Assembly (NCBI GenBank): GCA_012845835.1
Contig: JABAKD010000019.1
Location: 667,501 to 731,500 of the forward strand
Length of the DNA stretch: 64,000 nt
Direction of reading: 5' to 3'
From: Undaria pinnatifida
Taxonomy: Eukaryota; Sar; Phaeophyceae; Laminariales; Alariaceae
A model generated the notes under the pieces. The model did not search any database. It had not been told where the DNA came from and saw only the letters and a list, made by a program, of their open reading frames with translations. A program made the translations under genes and the position numbers. Shown piece by piece: positions 11,516 to 22,651 of the stretch (within the stretch, counting starts at the first letter, position 1; each line of letters opens with the position of its first letter).

Positions 11516-12217
11516 CTGCTAGTAGTGGTGGCTGTGTGGTATTTTGTGTCGGTGTAATAGGCAGTGCTTGCCATTAATAAAGTATGTCGCGCTCCAAGCG
11601 ACCGAATCCCCCCCCCGACGCGATGTAGCGATGTACCACCGACCGCGGCCGGATGGGGGGGAGGTTTTGTATCTCGTGGGGGCAAGAGAGGCGTTAGATG
11701 TTTTTTGGGAAGGCGTTATTTTGCACGACTCGCCAAAACAGAAGAGAATATTATGCAAACTTTTGGTTAGCAGGGAAAAAACGGGACGGATACCGAACCC
11801 CTCCCCCCCCCCAACCCCTCCAATGCGACGTACCGCCTACTTACCACGGTGGGGGGAGACGATGTATGGTGGGAACAATAAGAACGCTATTAGCTGTTCA
11901 TAGAAATGCCTTGATTATTTAATAACGCCCAAAAATATAACATTCCAAAACATGGTTCAGAAACGCAAAGGTTGAATAATGCAAAATCGGACGCTGGGGC
12001 GGCGGAGATAGGGCAGCGTCACCTACCGGGCATCTACGGTGAATTACTCCCGGAAAGTAAATGCAACACGGTGGAGGCCCCTCTATAGTGAGCGCCGGTA
12101 TGTGCACTATAGAGGGAGATACCGGCACTATAGAGGGAGATGCCGGCACTCTCCTCCGCATGTCGTTATTAATAGCGTTTGTTCCATTTTTTTTTTTTTT
12201 TCACACACATCTACGTT

Positions 12218-12460
12218 CCAGCTTCTGGACAAGCCGTGGTCACAGGTGTCTTTTTTTTTTTTTTTTTTTTTTTTTTTAGATCCTCCTGGGGATCCGGGTA
12301 AAAAAAGCTTAAGCTCCAACTGTGCGTCCCTTTTTTCCCCCCAGTTCTTGCCTTCAATTTTTATCGCGCATAGAGTTCAGCAATCCCCACTGCTCGTCGA
12401 TTTTTCATCGGGTGTTGCTAACTCACGCTCTCGCGCTTTCCGCAAGTCAATTTGTGCGCA
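12218..12460. repeat. Dispersed repeat family R4, copy 1, with poly-T tracts
   Basis: TTCTGGACAAGCCGTGGTCA, CAGGTG, a poly-T run of about 27, TTTTTATCGCGCATAG.GTTCA and CTGCTCGTCGATTTT..ATCGG. The same order of blocks is found at 20,800-20,900, 20,965-21,180 and 57,520-57,650. Confidence 0.6.
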
Positions 12461-12847
12461 AGAAAAAGTCCCCACAAATTTATACGAGTATGCACTCGGG
12501 GGGATTCAAACTCACGAAACTGACCTTAACCAGGCTCGAGGATAACCTGATACGCCACCGGGACGACCGGCTTCTATGTGGGCCAAGAGCGATTGCATAG
12601 GCACTATAGCGGGCAACCGGCACTACTTGGCAGGCACTATTGAGGGGCCTCTACTGCGCATACAAATAGCGCAAAGAAAGTGGGGTCTGCTGGTCCACCC
12701 ACCCCGGGTTTCTTAACGCCTTATTCACAAAGTTCTGGAAAATACCCGTTTTTTGGCGACAAATTACGTGGAAATACTATTATGGGGAGGGTTTTTTAAA
12801 AATCTATACAATAGTTAACTGGGGAAGGGGTGTGTGCTACCTTGTAC

Positions 12848-13240
12848 ATTAAATTGAATGTGTCTACACTAAATTGAATACTTCGAAGTATGTCTGCACT
12901 AAATCCAACATATCTACACTAAACTCAACATGTCTACACTAAATTCAATATGTCAACACTAAACTCAAGATGTTTACGCTAAATTCGAGATGTCTACACT
13001 AAATTCAACATGTCTACACTAAATTCAAAATGCCTGCACTAAATCCAACATATCTACACTAAACTCAACATGTCTACACTAAATTCAATATGTCTAGACC
13101 AAATTCAATATATCTACACTAAATTCAACATGTCTACACTAAATTCAATATGCCTAAACTAAATTAAATATGTCTACACTAAACTCAACATGTCTACACT
13201 AAATTCAACATGTCTACACTGAATTCACACTATGTCAATA
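12848..13240. repeat. Minisatellite, about 20 bp unit (ATGTCTACACTAAATTCAAC)
   Basis: About 19-20 head-to-tail units with point variants. No leader, spacers or nearby cas-like genes. Confidence 0.92.
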
Positions 13241-13317
13241 CTATTTTTTTTATGTGGTCGACAAAATTGTCAGCGAAAACGAAAACATCGGACTTTTTCC
13301 GGACGAAGTTCTATCAG

Positions 13318-13388
13318 GGTTAGGGTAAGTTAAGGGGCGGGGTTGTGGGGTTAGGGTTAGGGTTAGGGTTAGGGTTAAGTTAGGGTAG
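13318..13388. repeat. Interstitial telomere-like repeat (TTAGGG)n
   Basis: Five to six perfect GGGTTA units flanked by degenerate GGGTAAGTTA units. This is the opposite orientation to the array at 6710-6772. Confidence 0.8.
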
Positions 13389-13611
13389 GGTCTAAAGTGG
13401 TGTTTTGGGCAGTTTGTGATGCGTTCCTTATAATAACACTGGAAGCACACGTGGGCCAAACCAACTTCTCCGATTTCCATACTCTATCCAAGATAATAAT
13501 CCAGAAATGCGGTTGAAACGTGGCTCCGTTTGCGGGGGCGACGTACAGAGTATTTTGTCAAGCCAAGAACCCTGCAGCGAACAAAATGATGACGTCCCCT
13601 CTATCGCGGCA

Positions 13612-13775
13612 TGCATGTGTCTCACTCATGTGTCTCACTCATGTGTCTCACTCATGTGTCTCACACACTCACATCACACACTTATGTGTCCCACACACTC
13701 ACATCACGCACTCATGTGTCTCACTCAAATGTGTCTCACTCATGTGCCTCACTCATGTGTCTCGCTCATGAGTCT
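13612..13775. repeat. Minisatellite, about 12-13 bp unit (CTCATGTGTCTCA)
   Basis: About a dozen units with CACACACTCACATCA interruptions. It produces His/Ser/Cys/Val frames in all phases, which I treat as non-coding. Confidence 0.88.
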
Positions 13776-14066
13776 CGATCACATCACGACTCTGTGGAGC
13801 TGTGAGATCGATAAATTCGACCTCCGCATCATGCTTGAAATCGTTCGTTCCCAAGAGTTTTGTTTTACTTTGGTTCTCCCTCTCGCGGTAAAACAAATGG
13901 CCTATAAAATTATGAAGCGCAGTTCCGAGACGATTGTTGACCGCCCTTTCTTCCAGTCTCGCTCTTCTTGCTGTAATAATTGCTGAGCCGGCTCCGCGCA
14001 CAGTCTATTTTCTATTGCGTCGGTTCGATTGTCGCGCAACCGATCTGTTTCCTCCAGACGGTTTAT

Positions 14067-14092
14067 TTATTTATTTATTTATTTATTTATCA
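14067..14092. repeat. (TTTA)n microsatellite
   Basis: About six perfect tetranucleotide units. Confidence 0.9.
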
Positions 14093-14219
14093 CAGGTGTC
14101 CTACGCCTGCCGTGGATTCCAAGAAAACAAACCGCGGCAACTATTGTGGACGATCCATTAATAAGGGTTGCATCTGTTCGTTAGTAACACGTTGTTCGTC
14201 GGGGTGACGGACGTGGCTC

Positions 14220-15125
14220 AACAGGCGTTTCCTTCCACCGACGAAAATGCCGTGTCGATACTAAGTACTTTGGGAAGCCTATACTATCAAATGGCGCCCA
14301 AAAAACCCTAGTATCTATCGTTTTTTGTCCAATGGTCATGCCCACGGGAAGAAGTAATTTCCAACATAAACACTCTACACGTAGAGTGACGCCTAAAATA
14401 GGCAACTGTAAACTACCTCGGAACATCTTCTATGGTGTCAAGTACCACTTCGTCCGTAAATACAAGCAGTCTTCGGACAATAGTATTACAGTATAATGTT
14501 GCCTTTATTCCCGGACAGAGTGGTAGCCAATAGGATACCAACATAGTTACCCAAAATAGAGACCCTAGACTAACACCTGGGGAACTGACGCGAACCACAC
14601 CCCCGGTATACCTTTCTCTGTCTGATGGCCAATCCAATTTGAATGTGGTTTCCGAACTGAATCACCCTAGCTAGGTTAATAGTTAATACCTACAGCATAT
14701 AGTTCCAAGGACCCCTCAAATGGTGCCAAACAACTCCGTAATACCATTTTCTGTCTAACGGTTACTCAGAGAGGGGAAAAAAACCCGCAACAGCTGAGAC
14801 CCTAGTTCAGACCCTAGTTCAAATCCGAGGATATTCCAGAGACACCATCCAATGCCCTCCCCGTCTCGAAAGGGATGCATGGTCAACGGTCGAATGGCTA
14901 AGACAAGCAACAAATGATTGCGCCCCTCACCCTCCGCTACCTCTCAGTGCATACTTAGCACTAAAACGCACAGGAAGGAACGGTTTCCGAAATATAGTAC
15001 TCTTGGCCAGCACCTGGGGGATTCCACTGGCACCATCCAATGAGACCCCTTCCCCCCCCCCCCCGGGGTTGGTGTCGGTTGGCAACGACGCTGTGAAAAC
15101 ACGACTCTCAAACAACGTGAGCTAG
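14220..15125. repeat. Old degenerate repeats, no gene
   Basis: Related phrases recur about every 200 bp: CAAATGGYGCC, ACCATCCAATG, AGACCCTAG, CACCTGGGGRA. A C14 run is at 15,051-15,064. No coding signal. Confidence 0.4.
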
Positions 15126-15349
15126 ACAATCAGGGTACCGACCATTTTTTCTCGTTTTCATGTTTTCGCGGAAGAACCGAGATGGCGGTTCGACTTAGAG
15201 CACATTGTGCGGAGTGAACCTTAACTCCGTGCAAGGGGGATGATATCACGTAGTGTAGTGCGTAACAGGTATATGACAAGACACCCACGAGGCAATTACA
15301 TAGTGTCCCCACGCTGCTGTCTCTGCAAGTGGCCACACACCAGCTGACA

Positions 15350-15790
15350 GATGCATGAGTTCGAACCTGTCATCCATACCCAAAAAAGTACGCGCAAGGT
15401 GCGGAAGTCCACCTCATATTGGCTCTGAGCAGGATGCAGCTCGCCCTACATGAGACCCGACGAACGCCTTCAAGGTGCTTCGCGCCTCGTGTACGCGATG
15501 TCTACCTGGTCGGTGAAAACTCGAAGTGCCTACTTTACTACGTGCTCCGTCCCGGCATTGTAGGTATATGCGAGGAAAGTAAATACACCCCACCCTCCCA
15601 AAGCTTCGGTTCTTAGCAGGATGCAGCTCACTCTTTAGGCAACTCGCCGAACACCTTCACGGCGCTTCGCGCTTGGTGCACACGATTTCTGCCTAGCAGG
15701 TGAAAACCCCACATGCTCCATCCCGACATTGTAAGGATGCGAGGGTCTAATACCTACTAAACCATATGGTCATACCACTACGGCTACGGA
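15350..15790. repeat. Dispersed repeat family R2, copies 2 and 3 in tandem
   Basis: The 15,350-15,590 and 15,610-15,790 units both carry the AGGATGCAGCTC, CGCCGAACACCTTCA/GGCGCTTCGCGC, GGTGAAAAC and CCATCCCGACATTGTA blocks of the 5560-5815 element. Confidence 0.65.
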
Positions 15791-15799
15791 GTGCGGTGG

Positions 15800-17150
15800 C
15801 CGTGGTGGCCGGCCAGGCACGATACGGTGGTTGCACCCCCCTCTCCCTCCCCAGTCGGAACAGACGCGTGTTTTCCGAGACTCCTCGCTTCAGTAAAGGA
15901 GATCTTGACCGACGAAGCTTTTCCAAACGCCGATTTTGACGAAACTGAAAGTTCCAACCGCTGTGGACAAGACAAGCGTATTGCCGTCGTCAGGGATGTG
16001 GGCTACGACAGAGGTAACAATTTTTGACTGCATGTGTTTTTTTTACTGAACGACGAGAACCTCTCCTGAACCCAAAATGGTCCGAATTTTGTCGGGTTTT
16101 TTTCGTTTTTCCATGATTCTCGTCGAAATGTAAGTAGGCCAAGGTTTTATTTTCATCCGAAAGCAGTTTTTCCTTTCTCCAAAATCAGTTTTCGGGAGTG
16201 GTCTTAAGCTCACAAATTGAGGAGTAGAATTAGAAAAAGAAAGTGGTGCATCTCTATCATCTCTATCGTAGCCCACCTTAGTTGTCGTGTCCTATGCAAC
16301 AAAACTACACTATATTGCACCACAAGAATGGCGACATTTTTTCGACACGGCTTTCGGGTTACGACACCCCGTCCTCTTCAGAAAAAATATACTGGTATTC
16401 AAAAAGTGCTCAAGTGTTATTTATTTAGTGCTGTAATACCTCTGTCGCAGCACGAATATTCACATGAAGGGCACCGCACTCTTTCCGCTTTATCCGTTCT
16501 CCGCTTGTTTTTGTTAGCTGACGCGTGCTACAGCAGTATAACGATGCTATTAATACCTAGTAATGCCTAGTAATAGTGCTGTTAATAGTTATCATCAGCA
16601 GCGCCCCTGGCTTGACTAAGGCTCCTTATTGAATTTTTGACTTTGAGGATAAATTGGAGTGCAGCCATATCACGCATCTGAATCTTGCAAAGACGAGTAT
16701 CGACACTAACGGTGTATCGAACTTACAGAACTCCGACGTACTCAAAACAGTTTTATAAAATTCCGTGGTCAACGCGTGCTATGACATTTAGAGGAAGAGG
16801 TACTAAGGTTAACCATATTTTTACTGGGAATCCTCACATAAGAAGCTCCGTACGCCACCAAAAACCGATTTTGGAGTCCTGAGAAAAAAAAGGTTCTGCC
16901 CGATGAACAATCCCACTGCGCCTAGGTAATACGATGCGACCAAACACTTTGCAAACAAAAAAACAAGGAATTCCGAGGATTTTGGGTTAAGGTGTCACGT
17001 CGTCCAGGAAACGAAATGTGCTAGCTCACAGCCAAAATGTGCCATTGATGTGCCTCTAGATAATCGTAGCACACGTCTTTTGGCAAGCATCTTTTCTGAG
17101 TGACGGAGCGCCTGAACCTGTCAATACTAATGATAAAAACGACGCCGCGT
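15800..17150. other. No gene recognised
   Basis: 15,791-16,027 has a short open plus-strand stretch (containing FPNADFDETESSNRCGQDKR) without convincing splice sites. 16,680-16,760 contains a diverged member of dispersed family R3. The rest is nondescript. Confidence 0.4.
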
Positions 17151-17151
17151 T

Positions 17152-17156
17152 TTTGC

Positions 17157-17228
<72 letters not shown>

Positions 17229-17242
17229 CGTCGTTGTTGCTG
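17152..17242. repeat. (GTT)n microsatellite
   Basis: About 25 near-perfect trinucleotide units ending in GTCGTCGTTGTTGCTG. Confidence 0.95.
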
Positions 17243-17529
17243 TTCGGTGTTGACGCGTGCTACGATAGAAGTGTGCGCCAGTTTTTTTTCTGGGTTTCCT
17301 CAATTTGAGAGGTTAAGACCTCTTGCAAACCCGATTTAAATCAAAATAAAAGTGCTACCGGATGAAAAAAAATGCCATGGCCTAATTACACAGCAAGAAT
17401 CATACAGCAACGAAATGACCTATGTATATTTTGACATTTTTGGCCCGACATTCAGAAATCATTTTAGTCAAAAAATGGTAAACCTTAATACCTCTACATC
17501 GTAGTATCTCTAATATCGACATAGCAAAA

Positions 17530-17715
17530 TACGATATATAGACTATATAGACTATATAGACTCTATAGACTAAGGGTACGGCGGTATATAGGGGGTCAGT
17601 TTTGCTATACCTTAATACTTCCATCGTTGCATCTCCAATAATAGTCTATATATATAGACTATATAGACTCTATAGACTGTGTAGACTAAGGGTACGGCGG
17701 GATATAGGGGAGTTA
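17530..17715. repeat. Duplicated TATAGACTA-rich block
   Basis: (GACTATATA)n followed by CTAAGGGTACGGCGG.ATATAGGGG occurs at 17,535-17,595 and 17,645-17,710. Confidence 0.7.
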
Positions 17716-17834
17716 TGTTATCTTGGGACCCCTTTTTTGGTACCTGTGTTTAACGATGGGCGGGAGTCACTAGCGCGAGCGATCCCCTTGTTCCTCTTTC
17801 GGCATTATATGAGCTTTTTCTTGCAGTACTAATT

Positions 17835-18155
17835 TTGCGATATATTATGAAAGCGCAATTGAATGGTGAGCTACGCTGACCCCCCAAAAATGCTGAAAAA
17901 GTATTTTTGTCCGTGAGATAGATAGGCGCTCGTGCGAGTATGATAGCTCAAATACAGTGGTGATATGTTATTAATTTTGCGACATTATGAATGCTCAATG
18001 GAATGGTGAGCTACGCTGACCCAAAAACTTGCTGAAAAACAATTTTTGTCTGTGAGATAGAGAGGCGCCCGTACGAGTGCGTGATGTTATGATAGTGTGC
18101 TCTGGTATGATGTTATGATGTTAGGATGTTATGATATGATAGCTCAAATACAGTT
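17835..18155. repeat. Two tandem copies of a 140-bp unit
   Basis: TTTTGCGAYATTATGAA, CAATKGAATGGTGAGCTACG, GCTGAAAAA and GTGAGATAGA.AGGCG are shared between 17,832-17,965 and 17,975-18,095. Confidence 0.65.
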
Positions 18156-18221
18156 ATTGGCGATAAAAGGGGGTATCCCTGACAGATTCTATGATATAGC
18201 CCCCCAAAAAACAAGCGATTT

Positions 18222-18560
18222 TCTTCAACGAACGTTTCATGAACGTTTCATGGCTACTCGACACGAGGAAGGATGCTATTAACAAAAATGTCTCCATATA
18301 TTTTCTTGTTTGCCGCAAAGTGCCACTGAACGATGACGTCGGGGTGGCAAGGGGCACCGTGTTTCGGGAGATACGGCTGGGAGCTGGTTTCAAAACCGGC
18401 GATTTCGTTAAAGAAAAGTTGGGGAGGGGGTTACCACCGTAGTTCAAAACCGGCGATTTCGTTGAAGAAAAGTTGGGCGGGGGTTACCATCGTAGTTCAA
18501 AACCGGCGATTTCGTTAAAGAAGAGTTGGGCGGGGGCTATTACCGTAGAACGACCCCCCC
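18222..18560. repeat. Dispersed repeat with three tandem AAACCGGCGATTTCGTTAA units
   Basis: AACGAACGTTTCATGGCTACTCG..GATGCTAT, the GGCACCGTGTTTC..GAGCTGGTTTCAAAA block, then three units of about 55 bp ([33 protein letters not shown]). A second copy is at 53,820-54,030. An inverted fragment is at 19,350-19,395. Confidence 0.65.
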
Positions 18561-18754
18561 CATACCATAGCGTTGACCAATATCACCAATATCAGCAATA
18601 TCAGGTACCTGGTACTATTGGTTTGCAAAAATACCATTTTATTATGTACAACATGGGTTTGGCAATCAGTTTTTATCTTGGACTTAGACGGTGTAAACAG
18701 ACCCATCCCAAGCTAGGGGTGCAGCAGAACTTTCTAAGAATCTTCTGAGTTCCT

Positions 18755-18995
18755 ACCATGAATGAGGAGCTGAATATCATCAACATCGTCATCCATTCAA
18801 CATCCATCACCATCCAGATCATCCATCTTCTCAACATCTATCATCACCCGAAACATGACTTCGAAGGCATTCGTTCGCACAAACCGACCAAGCTTCTATG
18901 CCCTAGTCCTGAAACAAACTTTTGCGCGTAGAATTACTCGATCAATGACTAGCCCATACATAGTTCCTCACGAGCCTTAAAAGAAACGTTTTGCC
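18755..18995. repeat. Dispersed repeat (CATCAACATC, CCCGAAACATGACTTCGAAGG), copy 1
   Basis: A clear direct relative of 51,550-51,790. Both contain GAGGAGCT, ATATCATCAACATC, CACCCGAAACATGACTTCGA and TAGTCCT.A, followed by CCGTGGGMTGAG. No protein. Confidence 0.6.
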
Positions 18996-19034
18996 CCCCC
19001 AAAGTGTAACCAACCCCTACCGTGGGATGAGTTA

Positions 19035-19335
19035 ATATTTCAAGACTACTTCAAGACTACTTCAAGACTACTTCAAGACTACTTCAAGACTACTTCAAGA
19101 CAACGTCAAGACTACTTCAAGCCTACTTCAAGCTTTCTTCAAGCCTACTTCAAGACTACTTCAAGACTACTTCAAGCCTACTTCAAGACTACTTCAAGAC
19201 TACGTCAAGACTACGTCAAGCCTGCTTCAAGCTTTCTTCAAGACTACTTCAAGCCCACTTCAAGCCTACTTCAAGCCTACTTCAAGACTACTTCAAGCCT
19301 ACTTCAAGCCTACTTCAAGCCTACTTCAAGACCAC
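19035..19335. repeat. Minisatellite, 11-bp unit (CTACTTCAAGA)
   Basis: About 27 head-to-tail units with CTACTTCAAGC and CTTTCTTCAAG variants. Confidence 0.93.
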
Positions 19336-20799
19336 TGAGTCGTTCTACGGTAGCCCCCCCAACTTTTCTTCGACGAAATCGCCGGTTTTGAAATAGCTCC
19401 CGGCTGCTGTATGTAGCATGTGTGACGGCCTTGGCACACAAAAACGAACAATAAAATAACGAGCAGCAGCCGGTGTATATCACGCAGCTTGAAAATATGA
19501 GCATCTCGAGCCTTACAATTATCTACTTCGAGAACTCAGCTCTGACGTACTCCAAATAGTTGAAAAAAAATGTTGGACCGTAGCGCATAAATGACATAAA
19601 GCATTACTGGATACTAAAATAGATTCAGACGTTAGGCACAATAGTAGTTCCTGATTTGAGGCATTAGCTCACCGTCAGCCGCAAAAGCTTTGGGACACAT
19701 CACTACGATAGCGGTGCGTCCTACTTTTCTGAAGCTCTGTCGTTCGTGGCCTCAGGCCCACACCGAACCCCAACACCGACTGAACGAAGTGAAATACTTC
19801 GAAGTACAATAGTGCAAAAAGATGATGAGCAAGACGATGGCCTGGCGATACAACCAATATTTTAGTTGTGAGAAAAGCGATGTAATGCATCAACATTAAG
19901 AGTGGCATTATCTATTTCTTACTGCAATGGATACTAATTTTCATGTCACTTTAAGACGTTAATGGCACCATCATATGGTCCCGTGCAGGCTTAACGTTCA
20001 TCACTACTAATTTATCAGGGTTTGACTCATGGGGACTTACTGAAAACGGGCGACCGGTGCCGTACGCAAGCTTGCCAAGATGAGTATCGACCCTAAATAT
20101 GTCAGAACTCACAGCAGACATCGTTAGAATGATTTGGTAAAATATGAACTCACATATGACGCATTTGAAACATGATAGAATACCAGGTATGTTACTTTTT
20201 AACTCCAGCGGCATAAGGTTACCCCCCAGTGGAGGAGTGCTGGCAGGCAGAAATCTTTTGTTTCGGCCCAAAATTGCCACCCTTGCCGTCGCACTCATCT
20301 TGGACAAAAAACGCTATCAGGTACTACGTACTCCTTTCCGAGCACCCGTCAACTTCTGGCCTTGCTCCGGGTTCACCGCGCCCGCATCCCATCGGCTTGA
20401 CCGATGCTATGCACGTACCGGAACGAGCAGTCGGAACTACCCTGGTACATTTCTTAGTGTAAAAACACTGGATTCACTTGAGGCACACGCGCGGCAGTAG
20501 CACGCAGCAGATATTTCATTTCGACATCTGATACAGTACACAAAAACGAAACGCACCTCCGCAGTAGCGTCGACGTTCAAAAAGTACCTGCGGCCCTACT
20601 AAAGGCATACATTTCGCAACACACAAAAAAGCCAAGAGAAACAGGCGCACTTCCGTACGTATTATATCACACGTGGTACCGTACCAGGCTGCTGCTGCAT
20701 TCTACTCTCTGCACGCAGTAAAACCCCCGATTTAGCTATGGTAACAAGTTTAATTTCTAGCTCAATACGTGGGCTCGTGGGTGCCTTCCGTCCCTTCCC

Positions 20800-21180
20800 C
20801 GGTAACCGACGTCATTTTTATCGCGCATAGGGTTCATCGCCCCCCCTGCTCATCGATGTGCATCGGATTTCATCGAATTTTCCCGATTCGCGCTTTCGCA
20901 CGTTCGGCGACGGAAGAAATACAGAACATGTGCCTTGCGTAACAAAAACACGGAAGGTTACCCTCAACGGCCTTCTGGACAAAAGCGGTGATCACAGGTG
21001 CCCCCCCCCCGCCCCCCCGGTACTTGCCTTCATTTTTATCACCCATACCCTGTACACTAGGATTTAGCACCTCCCACCACTCGTCGATGCTCACCGGATT
21101 TGAGATCATCACCGGATTTGTCTCATTGATGTTGATAATTTATCTTGCCAACTCGCGCTCTCGCACGTTTGGCGGCGGAA
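20800..21180. repeat. Dispersed repeat family R4, two more copies
   Basis: 20,810-20,900 (TTTTTATCGCGCATAGGGTTCATCG, TGCTCATCGATG) and 20,965-21,180 (CTTCTGGACAA, TCACAGGTG, C-tract, CTTGCCTTCATTTTTATC, CTCGTCGATG). The order of blocks is as at 12,218. Confidence 0.55.
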
Positions 21181-21324
21181 GAAGACACGGAAAAAAACGC
21201 CATGCGTAGCAAATACCGGCACACGAGTCGAGATATATAACCGAAAAAAGTTCAACAGTCTACCATTCGACTGTAATTCGACCCTGCTTCCACCGATCTA
21301 TAATAACCATGGTATGTCACGGGT

Positions 21325-21505
21325 CGGGTCGTTTTTCGCGACCCGACCCGACCCGACCAGACCCGACCCAACCGGACCCGTGATATTTAAGAACCTCCTG
21401 ATCCGACCCGCGATGTTCTGAACACCTAGTCATCCGACCGGACTCAACCCGCGACATATTTAAAATCTCGATGATCTCGGGTCGGGTCATGACCCGTGAA
21501 CGCCC
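21325..21505. repeat. ACCCG/CGGGT pentamer clusters
   Basis: GGGTCGGGTCG is followed by CGACCCGACCCGACCCGACC and looser copies, making an imperfect inverted arrangement able to form a hairpin. Confidence 0.7.
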
Positions 21506-22194
21506 AGCAAATTACCGTACGTGCCATGTAAACACATGCACTACGGTACGAGCAACGCTTACCCTTCAGCTACTTCCACTACTACCGTTTGTACTAATAA
21601 TATTGATATTAATACTATCAATTACAACCTGTCAGCCACCACGGTTGTGGTTGCTTTGAGACCACAACAAAAAAAAGGTAAACAGGCGAACTCCGTCATT
21701 TACGCTCCAGAGTCGATCCACGGACATCGCATAATACCACGAAGAAACCCAACGCACCACGTGAGTAATACCGATACCACAATGCTACTGACCAACCAAC
21801 ACATCAACAGCCGCAACGGTTTCCTCGACGTAAAAACAAAAACACGAAACACACAAAAAGCGTATTTTGCAGGAATAGCACAAACGCACACATGCGGCCA
21901 GTACCAATAAAACAGAATGCAGCTTTCCCGATTGCGCACCCGCAGTTTTCCATTGGTCTTATTGGTCAACTGTTTTCTTCCCGCGCCGGCAGTTCTCCTA
22001 TTGGTCAAAACTGTTAAAAAAAAAAACGTTTTCGATTGGGCGAAAGCCTCAGTTCCCTCAGTGGGATCTAGATCGCTACAACTTTCACCGTGCGCGATAC
22101 TTATGATTGTATGCGCACACATGAAATCACACAACTTTACCGCTGGAAAGCCAAAGGCCTTCAGCGAGGATACCATACGTATCGAAAGTTCGAT

Positions 22195-22285
22195 ACCAGG
22201 GTATTCCGACATATCGGAACCTTCGATATTTCGATATATCGGAACTTTAATATATATCGACACATCAAAGCTTTCGATACGATAC
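22195..22285. repeat. Clustered TCGATAT/ATATCGA palindromes
   Basis: Seven or more TTCGATA, ATATCGGAAC and TATATCGA words within 90 bp, dyad-symmetric. It lies about 270 bp downstream of the K+ channel stop codon (channel on minus). Function unknown. Confidence 0.55.
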
Positions 22286-22555
22286 TCAACACTTGGCGCC
22301 ATACCCCAGGTAGCGCAATACAAAACGCAGGCCCTTCAATTTGTCAAAACAGAATGAAGGAAGAATGCGACTGGCGAACAATAAAAAATCCTACGTTGGC
22401 CTGTGGCGCCATCCACGTCTACGTATAATACTACGCCACACTACGAGGCGATTTAGTGGCGTGTTTGCACCGCGGGTGCGGAGCAGGGTGGGCATTTGTC
22501 ATGGCTCACAGCTCATGCCTCACGAAACCGTCGTTGTTGGTGTCTCGCGCACATC

Positions 22556-22651
22556 CTATATCTCTGTGACTTCGATGAACCCGTTTCCGTTTTTGTCCAG
22601 CTGCTTGAAACGGTCCGTCACCTCGTCGATGTCCTCTTGCGTCACCTTTTC
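22556..22651 (-). CDS. K+ channel exon 7: EF-hand 2 and stop
   Basis: The acceptor CCTACAG is followed by GAAAAGGTGACG, phase 0. It encodes EKVTQEDIDEVTDRF (E-helix), then the loop D-K-N-G-N-G-F-I-E-V-T-E, with D1, N3, N5, G6, I8 and E12 as in a canonical Ca2+ loop. The protein ends at TAG (22556-22558), directly after the loop, so the F-helix is essentially absent. That is unusual and may weaken or modify Ca2+ binding. Confidence 0.88.
   Translation of the reverse strand, partial: EKVTQEDIDEVTDRFKQLDKNGNGFIEVTEI

Noticed and set aside
12848-13240. Second CRISPR-like array
   Set aside because: Contiguous 20-bp units with no spacers and no cas genes.
13507-13986. 159-codon plus-strand frame with HVSHS/CVSL repeats
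   Set aside because: Open in several frames because of the CTCATGTGTCTCA repeat; no splice signals.
21700-22323. 207-codon minus-strand frame
   Set aside because: It overlaps an equally open plus-strand frame, has no recognisable motif and no phase-compatible splice partner. It remains possible but unsupported.
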